Assembly: GCF_006438915.1 (NCBI RefSeq)
Contig: NZ_RCZE01000002.1
Coordinates: forward strand, 3,144-67,143
Source: Pseudomonas arsenicoxydans
Lineage (GTDB): Bacteria > Pseudomonadota > Gammaproteobacteria > Pseudomonadales > Pseudomonadaceae
Direction of reading: 5' to 3'
DNA: 64,000 bases
This document shows, one piece after another, positions 35,086 through 45,187 of this stretch. The number at the start of each line of letters is the position of its first letter. Positions within the stretch are counted from its first letter, which is position 1. Under the pieces are notes generated by a model, which saw only the letters and a list, made by a program, of their open reading frames with translations, was not told where the DNA came from and made no database searches. The position numbers and the translations under genes were made by a program.

Positions 35086-35784
35086 ATGTCTCTATTCAAA
35101 CGTTCTGCGACAGAGTTAGTAGGCACGTTCTGGCTGGTGTTGGGGGGTTGTGGTAGTGCGGTGCTGGCCGCTGCCTTCCCGAATGTGGGAATCGGTTTGC
35201 TGGGGGTGTCCCTGGCGTTTGGTTTGACGGTACTGACCATGGCATTCGCCATCGGCCATATCTCCGGTTGTCACCTCAACCCGGCAGTGTCGCTGGGACT
35301 GGTGGTCGGCGGACGGTTCCCGGCCAAGGAACTGCCGGCCTACATCATTGCGCAGGTGATTGGCGGGGTGATTGCAGCCGCGTTGCTGTACTTCATTGCC
35401 AGCGGCAAACCCGGTTTCGACCTGGCCGGGGGCCTGGCGTCCAACGGCTACGGCGACCACTCCCCCGGCGGCTATTCCATGGCGGCCGGGTTTGTCTGTG
35501 AACTGGTGATGACGGCGATGTTCATCCTGATTATCCTCGGTGCCACCGACAAGCGCGCCCCGGCCGGGCTTGCCCCTATCGCCATCGGCCTGGGACTGAC
35601 CCTGATCCACCTGATCTCGATCCCGGTCACCAACACCTCCGTCAACCCGGCGCGCAGCACCGGCCCGGCCCTGATTGTCGGAGGCTGGGCGATTCAACAA
35701 CTGTGGATGTTCTGGGTCGCACCGCTGCTGGGTGCAGTCATTGGTGGCGTGGTTTATCGCTGGCTGGGCAAAGAAGACACTTAA
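35086..35784 (+). CDS. aqpZ: Aquaporin Z
   Basis: A 232-residue water channel with six helices and the two pore NPA motifs, HLNPAVSLG and [10 protein letters not shown], together with the Arg of the selectivity filter after the second NPA. It conducts water across the inner membrane. The start is preceded by a GAAAGG site. Confidence 0.95.
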   Translation: MSLFKRSATELVGTFWLVLGGCGSAVLAAAFPNVGIGLLGVSLAFGLTVLTMAFAIGHISGCHLNPAVSLGLVVGGRFPAKELPAYIIAQVIGGVIAAALLYFIASGKPGFDLAGGLASNGYGDHSPGGYSMAAGFVCELVMTAMFILIILGATDKRAPAGLAPIAIGLGLTLIHLISIPVTNTSVNPARSTGPALIVGGWAIQQLWMFWVAPLLGAVIGGVVYRWLGKEDT

Positions 35785-35799
35785 GGTCCCGGACGAGGA

Positions 35800-36924
35800 T
35801 CAGTCTTGCCGATAAGGCAGGGCGGTCCTCGCCTCTTCGGCATAGGCCAGCACCCCGACACGCTCTTGCTGCAGAAAGTCTTTCACCGCCGCCTTCAGCC
35901 CGGAGTGGCGCAGGTAGTGCCAGGAATGAGTAATCACCGGTTCAAAGCCGCGAATCAACTTGTGCTCGCCCTGCGCTCCGGCGTCGAATCGCTGAAAGCC
36001 GTTGGCAATCGCATAATCCATACCCTGATAGAAACAGGTCTCGAAGTGCAGGCGATCAAACTCCGCCAGGCAGCCCCAGTAACGACCATAAAAACTGTCG
36101 CCGCCCACCAGGCTGAAGGCCATGGCCACCGGCCGTGAGCCCTGTTTGGCCAGTACCACGCGAATCGATTCCGGCATGCGTTCGGCCAGCAGGCTGAAGA
36201 ATTCGCGCGTCAGATAAGGCCTTTGCCGACGCACCGCGTAGGTATTGGCGTAGCAGGCATAGACGAAATCCCACTGCGCCTGATCCAGTTGCCGACCTTC
36301 AAGCCATTCGAAATCAATGCCCTGCCCCGCCACTTGCTCGCGCTCTTTGCGCATCTGCTTGCGCTTGCGTGAACTGAGCGCGTCGAGGAAATCCTGAAAA
36401 TCCCGATAGCCGCGATTCTGCCAGTGATACTGACAGCCAATTCGCTGTAGCCAACCGGGCTGTTCGCTCAACGCAGCGTCGGTAAACGGGTCCGTGAAGT
36501 TGATGTGCGCACTGGACAGTCCTTCGATCTCAAGGTAGCCCGGCAGGCTGTTGAGCAGCTCGAAACCGTCCTCGACGCTGGCCGCCAGCAAGCGTGGGCC
36601 GCTGACCGGACTGAAGGGCACGGCGGTCAATAATTTGGGGTAATAGTCGATGCCGGCCCGCTCGCAGGCATCGGCCCAGGCGTGATCGAACACGTACTCA
36701 CCATAGGAATGCCACTTGCGATAACTGGGCAGCGCGGCGATCAACCGATCACCCTCGATGTGCAGCAAATGCTCGGGCTGCCAACCGGAATGCGGGCCGA
36801 CACTGCCGCTGTCCTCCAAGGCACTGAGGAAGGCATGGCGCAGAAACGGCTGGCGCTCGGGAACGAGTGCATCCCAGATGTGCGGGGCGATTTCGGACAG
36901 ATTTTCCAAACGTTGCAGCGGCAT
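35800..36924 (-). CDS. GNAT/FemAB-like protein (DUF482, PF04339)
   Basis: A protein of about 374 residues of the peptidogalycan-biosynthesis/recognition group (DUF482), which has a double GNAT fold. Typical are PFLRHAFLSALEDSGSVG near the start, SRKRKQMRKEREQV in the middle and FYGRYWGCLAEFDRLHFETCFYQGMDYAI, then GAQGEHKLIRGFEPV. GGAG lies 9 bases before the ATG at 36924; an ATG at 36933 and a frame open to 36987 are alternatives. The acyl acceptor is unknown. It is convergent with aqpZ. Confidence 0.8.
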   Translation of the reverse strand: MPLQRLENLSEIAPHIWDALVPERQPFLRHAFLSALEDSGSVGPHSGWQPEHLLHIEGDRLIAALPSYRKWHSYGEYVFDHAWADACERAGIDYYPKLLTAVPFSPVSGPRLLAASVEDGFELLNSLPGYLEIEGLSSAHINFTDPFTDAALSEQPGWLQRIGCQYHWQNRGYRDFQDFLDALSSRKRKQMRKEREQVAGQGIDFEWLEGRQLDQAQWDFVYACYANTYAVRRQRPYLTREFFSLLAERMPESIRVVLAKQGSRPVAMAFSLVGGDSFYGRYWGCLAEFDRLHFETCFYQGMDYAIANGFQRFDAGAQGEHKLIRGFEPVITHSWHYLRHSGLKAAVKDFLQQERVGVLAYAEEARTALPYRQD

Positions 36925-37205
36925 CAACTTCATCTCCACTTCTTGCGTGAAAGCCTCGCGAGTATCGCCTATCGCCATCCATTCCACACCCGTGTTTCGC
37001 CGTCAGACCCGCGAAGGAAAAGTTCAAACAGCCTTTGGATCGTCATCAAGACGCCATCACTTAGCCACTGCTCTGTCATAAACCATCGCGATACTGGCGC
37101 CTGTTTTTAGAGCGCCTGGTTATTACCCGGCCACTGTTTTCGTCCATCAATGGTCGGTTGTGCCCTGGATGGCTCAGTCATCCACTCTCATCTTCGGAGA
37201 TTGAT

Positions 37206-38537
37206 ATGCGTCTTGCTTCCACGAAAACTGCGGCGGCCCTGTGTGGCGGGCTACTGCTGGCCATGAGCGTTCCGGCCAGCGCCGCAGTCGACGCCAAACT
37301 GCTCGACATGCTCAAGGCTAACGGCTCGATTACCAACGCACAGTACGGCGAACTGCAAGCCGAACTGGCCCGGGATCAGAAAGACCAGCAAATCGCCCGT
37401 CAGGCTCAGCAAGAGACAAACGAGCAGATCGCAGCAACTGCGAAGAAAACCGACACACTGAGCGCCTTCGACCAGAAACTCGCATGGGCAGCCAAGACCC
37501 AATTCAAGGGTGACGTTCGCTTCCGGCAGGAAACTGTCCAGAACGATGGCGTTCCCAACAACAAAGACCAGAACCGTCAGCGCATTCGTGCCCGCCTGGG
37601 TGCCTACAGCGAAATCAACCCGCAAGTCGACACCGGTATCCGTATCGCCACCGGCAGCAACGACGACGCTCGCTCCACCAACCAGGACCTGAACAACTAC
37701 TTCGACAAGAAGCAGATCTGGCTGGACCAGGGTTACGTCGATTACCACCCGGACGCGATCAAAAACCTGCACCTCGTTGGCGGCAAGATGCCACAACAAT
37801 GGGTGAGCATGGGCGACATCATCTGGGATAGCGACATCAACCCGGAAGGCCTGTCAGCGTCCTACAAGTACCCGCTGAGCGGCAGCACCGAACTGTTCGG
37901 CAGTGCCGGTCACTACACCCTCAAGGACAACGTCGACGGCGAAGGAGTGCAGTTCAAACACGACTTGCGTCTGTACGCTGGCCAGTTGGGTGCGCGCTTT
38001 GCCATCACCGACAGCCTGAAAATGACCTTGGGCGGCAGTATCTATTCGTACGACAACGACGCGAACAGTGCCTGCCCGACCACAGGCACCGTCACCGCGC
38101 CATGCGCCCTGGCCGTCAACGGCAACAGCCCGAACGAACGCTTCAAACTGTATGAAGGCTTTGGTCAGCTCGACATCAACAACCTGCCAGTACCGCTCTC
38201 GTTCTACGGTCAGTACGTCAACAACAAAGACGCGAGCAACGACCAGGACACGGGCTGGTTGACCGGCGTCAAGACAAAGCTCTACGGCTTCGCAGTGGAC
38301 TACAACTACCGGGATGTACAGCAGAATTCGGTGGTTGGCGCCTTCACCGACTCCGACTTCGCCAACGGTTTTACCGGTTCGCGCGGCAGCAAGCTGAAAG
38401 TGAGCTACGAGTTGGACAAAAACTTCAACCTGGGCGCGACGTACTACATGGCGACGTCTGACCAGACCAACGCCAGCATCAACAAGAAAGATTCGGACAT
38501 CAACACCCTGCAACTGGATGCTGAAGCGAAGTTCTGA
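37206..38537 (+). CDS. Outer-membrane porin (PF16930 type)
   Basis: A 443-residue protein with signal peptide (MRLASTKTAAALCGGLLLAM...ASA). A short helical, coiled-coil-prone segment (about 30-85, rich in Gln and Ala) precedes a long beta-barrel region of alternating residues, ending in DAEAKF with the terminal Phe required for BAM insertion. It matches the putative-porin family of Pseudomonas. CGGAG is 5 bases before the ATG at 37206. It is followed by an ECF sigma/anti-sigma pair on the other strand. Confidence 0.85.
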   Translation: MRLASTKTAAALCGGLLLAMSVPASAAVDAKLLDMLKANGSITNAQYGELQAELARDQKDQQIARQAQQETNEQIAATAKKTDTLSAFDQKLAWAAKTQFKGDVRFRQETVQNDGVPNNKDQNRQRIRARLGAYSEINPQVDTGIRIATGSNDDARSTNQDLNNYFDKKQIWLDQGYVDYHPDAIKNLHLVGGKMPQQWVSMGDIIWDSDINPEGLSASYKYPLSGSTELFGSAGHYTLKDNVDGEGVQFKHDLRLYAGQLGARFAITDSLKMTLGGSIYSYDNDANSACPTTGTVTAPCALAVNGNSPNERFKLYEGFGQLDINNLPVPLSFYGQYVNNKDASNDQDTGWLTGVKTKLYGFAVDYNYRDVQQNSVVGAFTDSDFANGFTGSRGSKLKVSYELDKNFNLGATYYMATSDQTNASINKKDSDINTLQLDAEAKF

Positions 38538-38552
38538 TTTACCGCGCAATAC

Positions 38553-38580
38553 GACTCGGGCAAGGAAGCCCGGGTTGCTT
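38553..38580 (+). terminator. Possible terminator of the porin gene
   Basis: CGGGC-AAGGAA-GCCCG (38557-38572) is followed by GGTTGCTTTT, 19 bases after the porin stop. The stem is short. Confidence 0.45.
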
Positions 38581-38669
38581 TTACAGACTGGCGTGGATGG
38601 GTTGATCCCCATCATCCGTTTGACTCATCCACGCGAGCCTGTTTCTTGCCCTGCCATCAATCCTCTCTG

Positions 38670-38906
38670 CTACGGAATGTCCTTGCGACGTTCGGCAGCC
38701 AGACGTTCGGCCAACGTATCAGCGTCCGGCACAGCGTCTTCAGGCATGGCGCGCAATGTCGCCTGCATCACCCGCATCTGACGAATGAACCGCCGGCAAT
38801 TAGGGCAGAACATCAAGTGATGGCGCACCATCAACTTCTCGCGAAAGCTTAACTGGCCATCGAGATAATCGCTGGAACGGGCCACTTGTTCCTTACAGGT
38901 CAACAT
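38670..38906 (-). CDS. Zinc-finger anti-sigma factor (ZAS)
   Basis: A 78-residue soluble protein with Cys4 and the zinc anti-sigma motif His30-x3-Cys34-x2-Cys37 in VRHHLMFCPNCRRF. It has no membrane helix, so it would hold the sigma factor in the cytoplasm, as do ChrR- and RsrA-like proteins that sense oxidants or metals. Its ATG lies 7 bases inside the sigma gene, so the two are made together. Confidence 0.88.
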   Translation of the reverse strand: MLTCKEQVARSSDYLDGQLSFREKLMVRHHLMFCPNCRRFIRQMRVMQATLRAMPEDAVPDADTLAERLAAERRKDIP

Positions 38907-39511
38907 TCGCCGGTTTCCTCAAAATGTTCTACGGTCGCGAAGACCTTCAACCGTGCCCGATGCAGCAGCACACGAACATTGGAGAGCGAGATTTCCAGAA
39001 GATTACAGATCTCTTCCAACTCCAGCCCCTGACGCTCGCGAAGTAATAACACACTGCTTTGCAGTTCCGACAGGCTGAGTAGCGTGTGTTCCAGGCATTC
39101 GCGCAGCTCGTTTTCGGTCAGCAGCGCTTCCGGGGTGTCCTGATGCCAGGCAAACGGCGCCACCAGCCAATGACCATCACCGGACGAGAAACGATCATCA
39201 TCGATGGTGCCATGGGGTGACGGCAGGTCATCGAGGAGCACTTCACGACGGTTTTGTTTGTATCGACCTTTTGCCGCATTGGCGGTAATGGTCAGCAACC
39301 AGGTCTTGAGGCTCGAACGCGCCTCGAATTTGCTCAGGTTACGCACCACCGATAGCCACGCATCCTGGACGATTTCGTCGGCATGCCGGCTGCCCACAAT
39401 CGCATAGGCCACCGCGCGCATGGCGCTCTGGTAGGTGCTGACTAATTCTTTGAAAGCCTTTTGCTCTCCGGCCAGTAATCGCTCAAGTAGTTGCGAATCG
39501 TCAGCCGCCAT
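38900..39511 (-). CDS. ECF RNA polymerase sigma factor
   Basis: A 203-residue ECF sigma factor. Region 2 is FKELVSTYQSAMRAVAYAIVGSRHADEIVQDAWLSV (helices recognising the -10; about 18-55), with SSLKTWLLTITANAAKGRYKQ; region 4 is ELQSSVLLLRERQGLELEEI followed by the HTH ISLSNVRVLLHRARLKV. A linker of about 45 residues is somewhat long. AAGGGGAT precedes the ATG at 39511; a TTG three bases further upstream is possible. It overlaps its anti-sigma gene. Confidence 0.9.
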   Translation of the reverse strand: MAADDSQLLERLLAGEQKAFKELVSTYQSAMRAVAYAIVGSRHADEIVQDAWLSVVRNLSKFEARSSLKTWLLTITANAAKGRYKQNRREVLLDDLPSPHGTIDDDRFSSGDGHWLVAPFAWHQDTPEALLTENELRECLEHTLLSLSELQSSVLLLRERQGLELEEICNLLEISLSNVRVLLHRARLKVFATVEHFEETGEC

Positions 39512-39543
39512 CAATCCATCCCCTTGTTCAGACGTCGAAAATG

Positions 39544-39582
39544 ACGACGGCAGGACTTCGCCCGCGGCGCAGTCCTGCCGTC
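39544..39582 (-). terminator. Terminator between fabH-like gene and sigma gene
   Basis: GACGGCAGGACT pairs perfectly with AGTCCTGCCGTC around a GC-rich 15-base loop; on the minus strand TCATTTTCG follows. It should stop the fabH-like transcript before the sigma gene. Confidence 0.6.
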
Positions 39583-39658
39583 ATTCCCGAAAATTACAGT
39601 GTCCTGACGGTTTCGACTGTAGGAAACGTCCTCACTATCCAACGGAAAAAGGTTTGGC

Positions 39659-40780
39659 TCAACGCTTGCGCAGAATCACGCTGCCAATCGAATAACCGGC
39701 GCCAAACGAACTGAGCACGGCCAGCGAACCGGCGGCCAGATCATCCTGGTTTTTGTGAAACGCAATCACCGAACCGGCAGAGCTGGTGTTGGCGTAGGTG
39801 TCGAGAATCACCGGTGCTTCTTCTTCGGTGGCCTCGCGACCCAGCAGTTTCTTGACGATCAGGTGGTTCATGCTGAGGTTGGCCTGGTGCAGCCAGAAGC
39901 GCTTCACGTCGCTGATGTTGAGCGTGTTCTCATCCAGGTGCGTGGCGATCAGCTCGGCGACCATCGGGCAGACGTCGCGGAACACCTTGCGGCCTTCCTG
40001 CACGAACAGTTTGTCCTTGGCACCGACGCCCTCTTCCGCCGCGCGGTTGAGGAAGCCGAAGTTGTTGCGGATGTTGTTGGAGAACTTGGTCAGCAGCTTG
40101 GTGCTGACGATGTCGAACTGGTACTGGGACGTCGCCAGGTCCGCACGTTCGATGATCACGGCGGTGGCCGCGTCACCGAAGATGAAGTGGCTGTCTCGGT
40201 CGCGGAAGTTCAGGTGACCGGTGCAGACTTCCGGGTTGACCATCAGGATCGCCCGGGCCTGGCCCAGTTGCACGCTGTTGGTGGCGGCCTGGATACCGAA
40301 GGTTGCCGAGGAGCAGGCGACGTTCATGTCGAAACCGAAGCCGTGGATGCCCAGCGCTTCCTGGACTTCGATGGCGATGGCCGGGTAGGCGCGTTGCAGG
40401 TTGGAGCAGGCGACGATCACGCCGTCGATGTCCGCGGCGGTCTTGCCGGCGCGCAGCAAGGCTTGTTCGGCAGCGCCGATGGCCATTTGGCAGAGCACCG
40501 ACCATTCGTCGTTCGAGCGCTCCGGCAGGCGTGGCGCCATGCGATGCGGGTCGAGAATGCCGTCCTTGTCCATGACAAAGCGGCTTTTGATGCCGGAGGC
40601 TTTTTCGATAAACGCCGCGCTGGACTCGGTCAACGCTTCGATTTCGCCACGGGCAATGGCCTCGGCGTTGTCGGCGTTGAATATCGCGACGTAGGCGTTG
40701 AAAGACTGCACCAGCTCTTCGTTGGAGATGCTGTTGGCCGGGGTGTACAGGCCGGTGCCGCTGATGACGACGTTATGCAT
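39659..40780 (-). CDS. Beta-ketoacyl-ACP synthase III (FabH-like, PA3286 type)
   Basis: A 373-residue thiolase-fold condensing enzyme. The nucleophile Cys is in NVACSSATFGIQAA, the His in FWLHQANLSMNHLIVKK and the Asn in DTYANTSSAGSVIAFH, the C-H-N triad of KAS III. It is longer than E. coli FabH (317) and resembles the P. aeruginosa FabH-like enzyme that links beta-oxidation acyl-CoA to fatty acid synthesis. The ATG at 40780 gives the expected N-terminus MHNVVISGTGLYTPA. It is monocistronic. Confidence 0.88.
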   Translation of the reverse strand: MHNVVISGTGLYTPANSISNEELVQSFNAYVAIFNADNAEAIARGEIEALTESSAAFIEKASGIKSRFVMDKDGILDPHRMAPRLPERSNDEWSVLCQMAIGAAEQALLRAGKTAADIDGVIVACSNLQRAYPAIAIEVQEALGIHGFGFDMNVACSSATFGIQAATNSVQLGQARAILMVNPEVCTGHLNFRDRDSHFIFGDAATAVIIERADLATSQYQFDIVSTKLLTKFSNNIRNNFGFLNRAAEEGVGAKDKLFVQEGRKVFRDVCPMVAELIATHLDENTLNISDVKRFWLHQANLSMNHLIVKKLLGREATEEEAPVILDTYANTSSAGSVIAFHKNQDDLAAGSLAVLSSFGAGYSIGSVILRKR

Positions 40781-41193
40781 GGTCGTTTCTCTAATCTGTT
40801 CAGGCAGAAAGCATTGGCACCGACGTACCAACACACAAAGGGTCCGTTCCCGTCACGGGAAGCCAACCAGGCATCGCTTTATTCCGTTGCGCCCGGACCT
40901 TGAAAGGCTCAAAACCGCGGGGCCGGCGTTTATAGGCGCGAAGTTTGCCATAAACGTTAGATTTTGGCGCCTTTTGCTGGATAAAGCGCCTGTCGAATGT
41001 GGGAGCCAGTGTGGCGAGGGGGCTTGCCCCCGTTGGGTGGCGAAGCCGCCCCGTTACGGGACCCCGGTTTATCAGTTGTACTGAGTGAGCAGGTTTACGA
41101 CTGCTACGCAGCCGGACGGGGCGATGCGGCGTTCCGACAAGCCCCCTCGCCACAGAAGCCCGCTCCCACAAGGGTTTGTGGTGAGCCCCGGTT
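40781..41193. other. Intergenic region with REP
   Basis: The region between hrpA's end and the fabH-like gene's start holds the fabH-like promoter and the REP pair at 40998-41170. Open frames that cross it are products of the palindrome. Confidence 0.7.
40998..41170. repeat. REP-type inverted repeat, composite
   Basis: The outer arms TGTGGGAGC and GCTCCCACA (second class) bracket inner GTGGCGAGGGGGCTTGCCCC arms (first class), so two REP stem types are nested in one element. Confidence 0.8.
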
Positions 41194-44100
41194 CTAGGGT
41201 TCGACCTGAGTCCACTGTTTGTTCAGGCGTTTATCGGAGATCGGTACCTTGGTCCCCAATTGCTGGGCGAACAGCGAAACCCGGTATTCCTCCAGCCACC
41301 AGCGATACAGCTCCAGTTGCGGATCGCGCTTGCCTTCCTGGGCATGTTTGCCGGCGCGGGTCTGGTATTGGGTCCAGAGGCCGGACAATTCGCCGCTCCA
41401 CACCCGATCACGTTGCACCTGAGCAGCGATTTTCTCGAAACGCTGCTCGACCGCTTTCAGGTAACGCGGCAATTCCTTGAGCCACGCCATCGGCGTTTCA
41501 CGGACAAAACCGGGATACACCAAGTGACTGAGCTGCTGCTTGATGTCGTTCAAAGCCACGGCTTGGGCCAGGTCGATCTTGCCCTTGAAGCGTTTTTGCA
41601 GGCCATGCCACAGCTTGAGAATTTCCAGGGTCAGCTTCGCCAGACGCTCGGCGTGCTCAGTCCAGCCGCCACGCTTGCGCTCGGCCAACGCCGCCAGCCC
41701 GGCACCATCGCGCGGCAAAGGGTCTTCACCATCGAGAATGCAGCTGTCGAGACTGGCCAGCAGAATGTCTTCCACCAGACTGTCGACGCGGCCCATGTCG
41801 CGGTACATCAGGCCCAGTTCGGTCAGCCCCGGCAATTTGCCGCGCAGGAATTTCGCCGGTTCCGCCAGTTGCTGCATCAGCAAACGCTGCAACGCGCGAC
41901 GATGCTGGAACTCGGCCTCGGCCGGCGTCGAGAAACGCCCTTCCTTGACCGTGCCGCCCTCTTCCACCAGCGCCGGATAGACCGTCATCGACAGCCCGGC
42001 GATCTTCTGCTGGGTTTTCTCGGCGACCGCGGCAAAGACTTTGGCTTCCACCGGTTGTTGGCTTTTCGCGGTTTGCGGAACCGCCAACGCCGCCTGGCTG
42101 GCTTCGGCAAAACGCGCGGTCAGCTCGGCCAGATCACGCCCTTCGCCCAGGAACTTGCCCTGGCCGTCGACGATTTCCAGGTTCATCCGCAAATGACTGT
42201 CGACCTGCTGCGCCGCTTCCGCCCATGCTTCATCGCTGACCCGCGCGCCGGTCATGCGCAGTAATTCGCGGCCCAGCGCTTGTGGCAACGAGCCCTCGGC
42301 AAAGGTCATGCGCTGTAGCGCGGCTTTGACGAAGTCCGGCACCGGCACGAAATTCTTGCGCAAGGCCTTGGGCAGGTTGCGCACCAGCGCGATGCACTTG
42401 GCTTCGATCACCCCCGGCACCAGCCACTCCAGACGTTCCGGTGGCAGCATCGGCAGCAACGGCGCCGGCACGCGCAGGGTCACGCCATCGCGTGGGTGGT
42501 TAGGCTCGAAGTGGTAACTCAACGACAGTTCCAGATCGCCAATGTGCAAGGTGTCCGGGTAATGCAGCGCAGTGACTTCGCTGGCCTCGCGGGCCAGCAC
42601 GTCTTCTTCGCGCATGATCAACAGCTGTGGGTCTTTCTGGCTGTTGACCCGGTACCAGCTGTCGAACGTCGCAGTCTGGTGAATCTCCGCAGGCAATCGC
42701 GCATCGTAGAAGGCGAACAGGGTTTCTTCGTCCGCGAGAATGTCACGGCGACGGGCCTTGGCTTCCAGTTCGTCGAGTTGTTCCAGCAGTTGCGCGTTAG
42801 CCGTCAGGCATTTCGCCTTGGATTGAATCTCGCCGCGCACCAGGCCTTCACGAATGAAAAACTCACGGGACACCACCGGATCAATCGGCCCGTAATGCAC
42901 CGGCCGGCGACCGACCACGATCAGCCCGAACAACGTGATCTGCTCGAACGCCACGACCTGACCGCGCTTCTTCTCCCAATGCGGCTCGAAGTGGTTTTTC
43001 TTGATCAGGTGCCCGGCCAGCGGCTCGATCCAGTCGGCGTCGATCTTCGCGACCATGCGCGCATAGAGTTTGGTGGTTTCCACCAGTTCGGCGGTCATCA
43101 GCCATTGCGGACGCTTCTTGCCCAAACCGGATGACGGGTGAATCCAGAAACGCCGCTGACGGGCGCCCAGGTAATCGCCTTCATCGGTTTTCTGGCCGAT
43201 CTGACTGAGCAGGCCCGAGAGCACGGCTTTGTGCAGTTTCGGGTAATCCGCCGGCTCTTTGTTGAGGGTCAGCTGCATGTCGCGGCAGATCAGACTCAAC
43301 TGGCGGTGCGAGTCGCGCCATTCGCGCAATCGCAGGTAATTTAGGAAATTCTTGCGGCACCAATTGCGCAACGGACTGGCCGTCAGCGCCTGACGCTGTT
43401 CTTCAAAACCGCGCCACAGATTGACCAGCCCGGCGAAGTCCGAGTCCACGTCTTTCCATTGTGCATGGGCCTGATCCGCCGCTTGCTGACGCTCCGGCGG
43501 ACGTTCACGCGGGTCTTGAATCGACATGGCACTGGCGACGATCAGCACTTCCTGCAAGCTGCCGAGTTTTGCCGCTTCCAGCAGCATGCGACCCATGCGC
43601 GGGTCCACCGGCAAACGCGCCAGATTGCGCCCCAGCGGGGTTAGCTGACTGTTGCGGTCCACCGCCGAGAGCTCTTGCAGCAGGTTGAAACCGTCGCTGA
43701 TGGCCTTGCCGTCCGGCGGTTCGATAAACGGGAAATCGGTAATCTCGCCGAGGCGCAGGTGCAGCATCTGCAAAATAACAGCGGCGAGGTTGGTGCGCAG
43801 GATCTCCGGGTCGGTAAATTCCGGGCGCCCCATGAAATCGTCTTCACCGTAGAGGCGGATGCAGATGCCGGGCTCGACCCGCCCGCAGCGACCTTTACGC
43901 TGGTTGGCGCTGGCCTGGGAAATGGCTTCGATGGGCAGGCGCTGGACCTTGGCGCGGTAGCTGTAACGGCTGATGCGCGCGGTGCCGCTGTCGATCACGT
44001 AACGAATGCCCGGCACCGTCAGCGAGGTTTCCGCGACGTTGGTCGCCAACACCACGCGGCGGCCTGGGTGTGACTGGAAAATCCGCTGCTGTTCGGCCGG

Positions 44101-45105
44101 CGACAGTCGTGCGTAGAGCGGCAGAATCTCGGTGTGCTTGAGCTGGGCCTTGCGCAGCATGTCCGCCGCGTCGCGAATCTCGCGCTCGCCGGGCAGGAAC
44201 ACCAGAACATCGCCGGGACTCTTGCGTTCGCTGCGTTCGAACGCGGCGATTTCGTCGAGGGTGGCGAGAATCGCCTGATCAACAGTCAAGTCATCCTCGA
44301 CGCGGTTGCCCTCTTCGTCTTGCTCCAGGGTCAGCGGGCGATACCAGGTGTCCACCGGGAAGGTGCGACCGGAGACTTCGACAATCGGCGCATCGTCGAA
44401 GTGCTTGGAAAAGCGCTCCAGGTCGATGGTCGCCGAGGTGATGATGACTTTCAGGTCCGGGCGACGCGGCAGCAGGGTTTTCAGGTAACCGAGCAGGAAG
44501 TCGATGTTCAGGCTGCGTTCGTGGGCTTCGTCGACGATGATCGTGTCGTAGCGTTCGAGGTATCGGTCGTTCTGGGTTTCCGCCAGCAGGATGCCGTCGG
44601 TCATCAGTTTGATCAGGGTGTTGGAATCGCTCTGATCCTCGAACCGCACCTGATAGCCGACCAGCGCGCCCAATGGCGTCGCCAGTTCGTCAGCCACCCG
44701 GCTGGCCACGCTGCGCGCAGCGATTCGACGGGGCTGGGTGTGGCCGATCAGGCCATGCTGGCCGCGACCGATTTCCAGGCAGATCTTCGGCAACTGGGTG
44801 GTTTTACCCGAGCCGGTCTCACCGGCAATGATCAGCACCTGATGTTTGAGGAGCGCTTCTTTGATTTCGTCGCGCTTGGCGGCGATTGGCAAACTGTCGT
44901 CGTAACGAATCACCGGCAGGCTGGCGCGCCGCGCCAACACCTGATCACAGGACGCCTGCATACGCGTCACCCACAGGGCCAGCTTGGCCTCGTCGGGTTT
45001 CTTGCGCAGCTCAAGCAACTGCCGTCGCAGCCGGTGGCGGTCGGCGAGCATGGCGTGATCGAGGTTTTTCAGCAGTTTGTCGATGGAGGGCGATTCGTCG
45101 GTCAT
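41194..45105 (-). CDS. hrpA: ATP-dependent RNA helicase HrpA
   Basis: A 1303-residue DEAH-box helicase, the usual HrpA length. Motif I is IAGETGSGKTTQLP (about 94-107), motif II IVDEAHERSLN (about 190-200), motif III ITSATID, motif V LATNVAETSLTVPGI and motif VI QRKGRCGRVEPG. The helicase-associated and OB regions follow and then the long HrpA C-terminal region (DUF3418). In E. coli it rescues stalled or collided ribosomes. It is flanked by REP elements on both sides. Confidence 0.95.
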   Translation of the reverse strand: MTDESPSIDKLLKNLDHAMLADRHRLRRQLLELRKKPDEAKLALWVTRMQASCDQVLARRASLPVIRYDDSLPIAAKRDEIKEALLKHQVLIIAGETGSGKTTQLPKICLEIGRGQHGLIGHTQPRRIAARSVASRVADELATPLGALVGYQVRFEDQSDSNTLIKLMTDGILLAETQNDRYLERYDTIIVDEAHERSLNIDFLLGYLKTLLPRRPDLKVIITSATIDLERFSKHFDDAPIVEVSGRTFPVDTWYRPLTLEQDEEGNRVEDDLTVDQAILATLDEIAAFERSERKSPGDVLVFLPGEREIRDAADMLRKAQLKHTEILPLYARLSPAEQQRIFQSHPGRRVVLATNVAETSLTVPGIRYVIDSGTARISRYSYRAKVQRLPIEAISQASANQRKGRCGRVEPGICIRLYGEDDFMGRPEFTDPEILRTNLAAVILQMLHLRLGEITDFPFIEPPDGKAISDGFNLLQELSAVDRNSQLTPLGRNLARLPVDPRMGRMLLEAAKLGSLQEVLIVASAMSIQDPRERPPERQQAADQAHAQWKDVDSDFAGLVNLWRGFEEQRQALTASPLRNWCRKNFLNYLRLREWRDSHRQLSLICRDMQLTLNKEPADYPKLHKAVLSGLLSQIGQKTDEGDYLGARQRRFWIHPSSGLGKKRPQWLMTAELVETTKLYARMVAKIDADWIEPLAGHLIKKNHFEPHWEKKRGQVVAFEQITLFGLIVVGRRPVHYGPIDPVVSREFFIREGLVRGEIQSKAKCLTANAQLLEQLDELEAKARRRDILADEETLFAFYDARLPAEIHQTATFDSWYRVNSQKDPQLLIMREEDVLAREASEVTALHYPDTLHIGDLELSLSYHFEPNHPRDGVTLRVPAPLLPMLPPERLEWLVPGVIEAKCIALVRNLPKALRKNFVPVPDFVKAALQRMTFAEGSLPQALGRELLRMTGARVSDEAWAEAAQQVDSHLRMNLEIVDGQGKFLGEGRDLAELTARFAEASQAALAVPQTAKSQQPVEAKVFAAVAEKTQQKIAGLSMTVYPALVEEGGTVKEGRFSTPAEAEFQHRRALQRLLMQQLAEPAKFLRGKLPGLTELGLMYRDMGRVDSLVEDILLASLDSCILDGEDPLPRDGAGLAALAERKRGGWTEHAERLAKLTLEILKLWHGLQKRFKGKIDLAQAVALNDIKQQLSHLVYPGFVRETPMAWLKELPRYLKAVEQRFEKIAAQVQRDRVWSGELSGLWTQYQTRAGKHAQEGKRDPQLELYRWWLEEYRVSLFAQQLGTKVPISDKRLNKQWTQVEP

Positions 45106-45187
45106 CGGGTACGCAATTCAGTCGTCTAGTGGCGCAGGGTGGCGATTGTCGCAGATTTGGGTACACGACGACGAATGCAACCTGCTT

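Noticed and set aside
39755..40903. 382-codon plus-strand frame opposite the fabH-like gene
   Set aside because: It is a GC-bias shadow; the fabH-like active-site motifs are on the minus strand.
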